From: Balanoglossus misakiensis
Taxonomy: Eukaryota > Hemichordata
Assembly (NCBI GenBank): GCA_040954595.2
Contig: CM082585.2
Span: forward strand, 10,602,001 to 10,666,000
Direction: 5' to 3'
DNA length: 64,000 nucleotides
Both the position numbers and the translations under genes were made by a program. Positions 63,739 to 64,000 of the stretch are shown one piece after another. The notes beneath the pieces are model-generated. The model had not been told where the DNA came from. It was given only the letters and a program-made list of their open reading frames with translations, and ran no database searches. Numbering within the stretch: the stretch's first letter is position 1; every line of letters begins with the position of its first letter.

Positions 63739-64000
63739 CTACAAGTCAGTGAAAAGCTGCATAATTACTATCATTTCATATTAGATCGAGTAAACATGAC
63801 CTTTTCCCCCAACACAGTCAACTCTTCCAAAGACTTGTGTCCCTAAAGGCATACATTCACTAACATTATGATTTCATACACATTCACTTGTACATGTTTT
63901 GTTCCACTGTATAACTGGCCACTGGAATACACATAGACAAGAAAAGCAAAATATTAAGACACTATATGAGCAGTGCTTTGTGAGCCATAATACTATATGC

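Noticed and set aside
1-64000. tRNA, rRNA, CRISPR, plasmid or phage features
   Set aside because: None seen. The window is a nuclear animal-type genomic segment with spliced genes, and no cloverleaf-type or array-type structure was found on reading.

Overview
The window is eukaryotic and intron-rich. Small exons sit between GT-AG introns, there are long AT-rich introns and UTRs, and I see no operons. The proteins are close to vertebrate families. Gene content (LRCH, IQCG/DRC9 and RPL35A together, with FBXO45 nearby) resembles human 3q29. The absence of vertebrate-type interspersed repeats, the compact gene spacing and a local short-repeat fauna suggest a marine invertebrate deuterostome, such as an acorn worm or amphioxus. 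I cannot decide between these from the sequence.

Layout, left to right. 1-4600: no gene found, with one AT-rich block that looks like a regulatory element. 4.6-12.2 kb: FBXO45 (minus, two coding exons, long putative 3'UTR). 12.7-39.3 kb: LRCH (minus, 17 coding exons plus a possible 60-nt cassette exon). Its 10.7-kb first intron holds fold-back elements, a microsatellite and a possible nested minus-strand gene. 40.2-43.6 kb: IQCG/DRC9 (minus), head-to-head with RPL35A (plus, 43.57-44.79 kb). 45.1-46.85 kb: an unrecognised 475-residue protein (minus). 47.5-51.2 kb: a 14-exon gene (minus) for a predicted membrane-anchored extracellular six-bladed NHL propeller. 52.7-53.84 kb: a BOK-like BCL-2 family protein (minus), head-to-head with SLC12A9 (plus, 54.19-61.5 kb). 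SLC12A9 carries a textbook U12-type intron. 62.0-63.74 kb: the last two exons of an unrecognised acidic/basic-tailed protein (minus) whose 5' part lies outside the window.

The genes do not form one pathway. They cover ubiquitin ligation (FBXO45), a cytoskeletal scaffold (LRCH), ciliary axoneme regulation (IQCG), the ribosome (RPL35A), apoptosis/ER-mitochondrial control (BOK-like) and ion transport (SLC12A9). Their linkage is informative: in human, LRCH3-IQCG-RPL35A and FBXO45 are on 3q29, while LRCH4 and SLC12A9 are on 7q22. The window may therefore show the pre-duplication arrangement of a vertebrate paralogon.

The most notable observations are the six-bladed NHL gene built from alternating long and short phase-matched exons, several TTAA-bounded miniature elements, the U12 intron, the possible nested gene, and a BOK-like protein lacking the conserved BH3 aspartate. 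Exon coordinates were read by hand from splice consensus and phase; none is supported by transcripts here.
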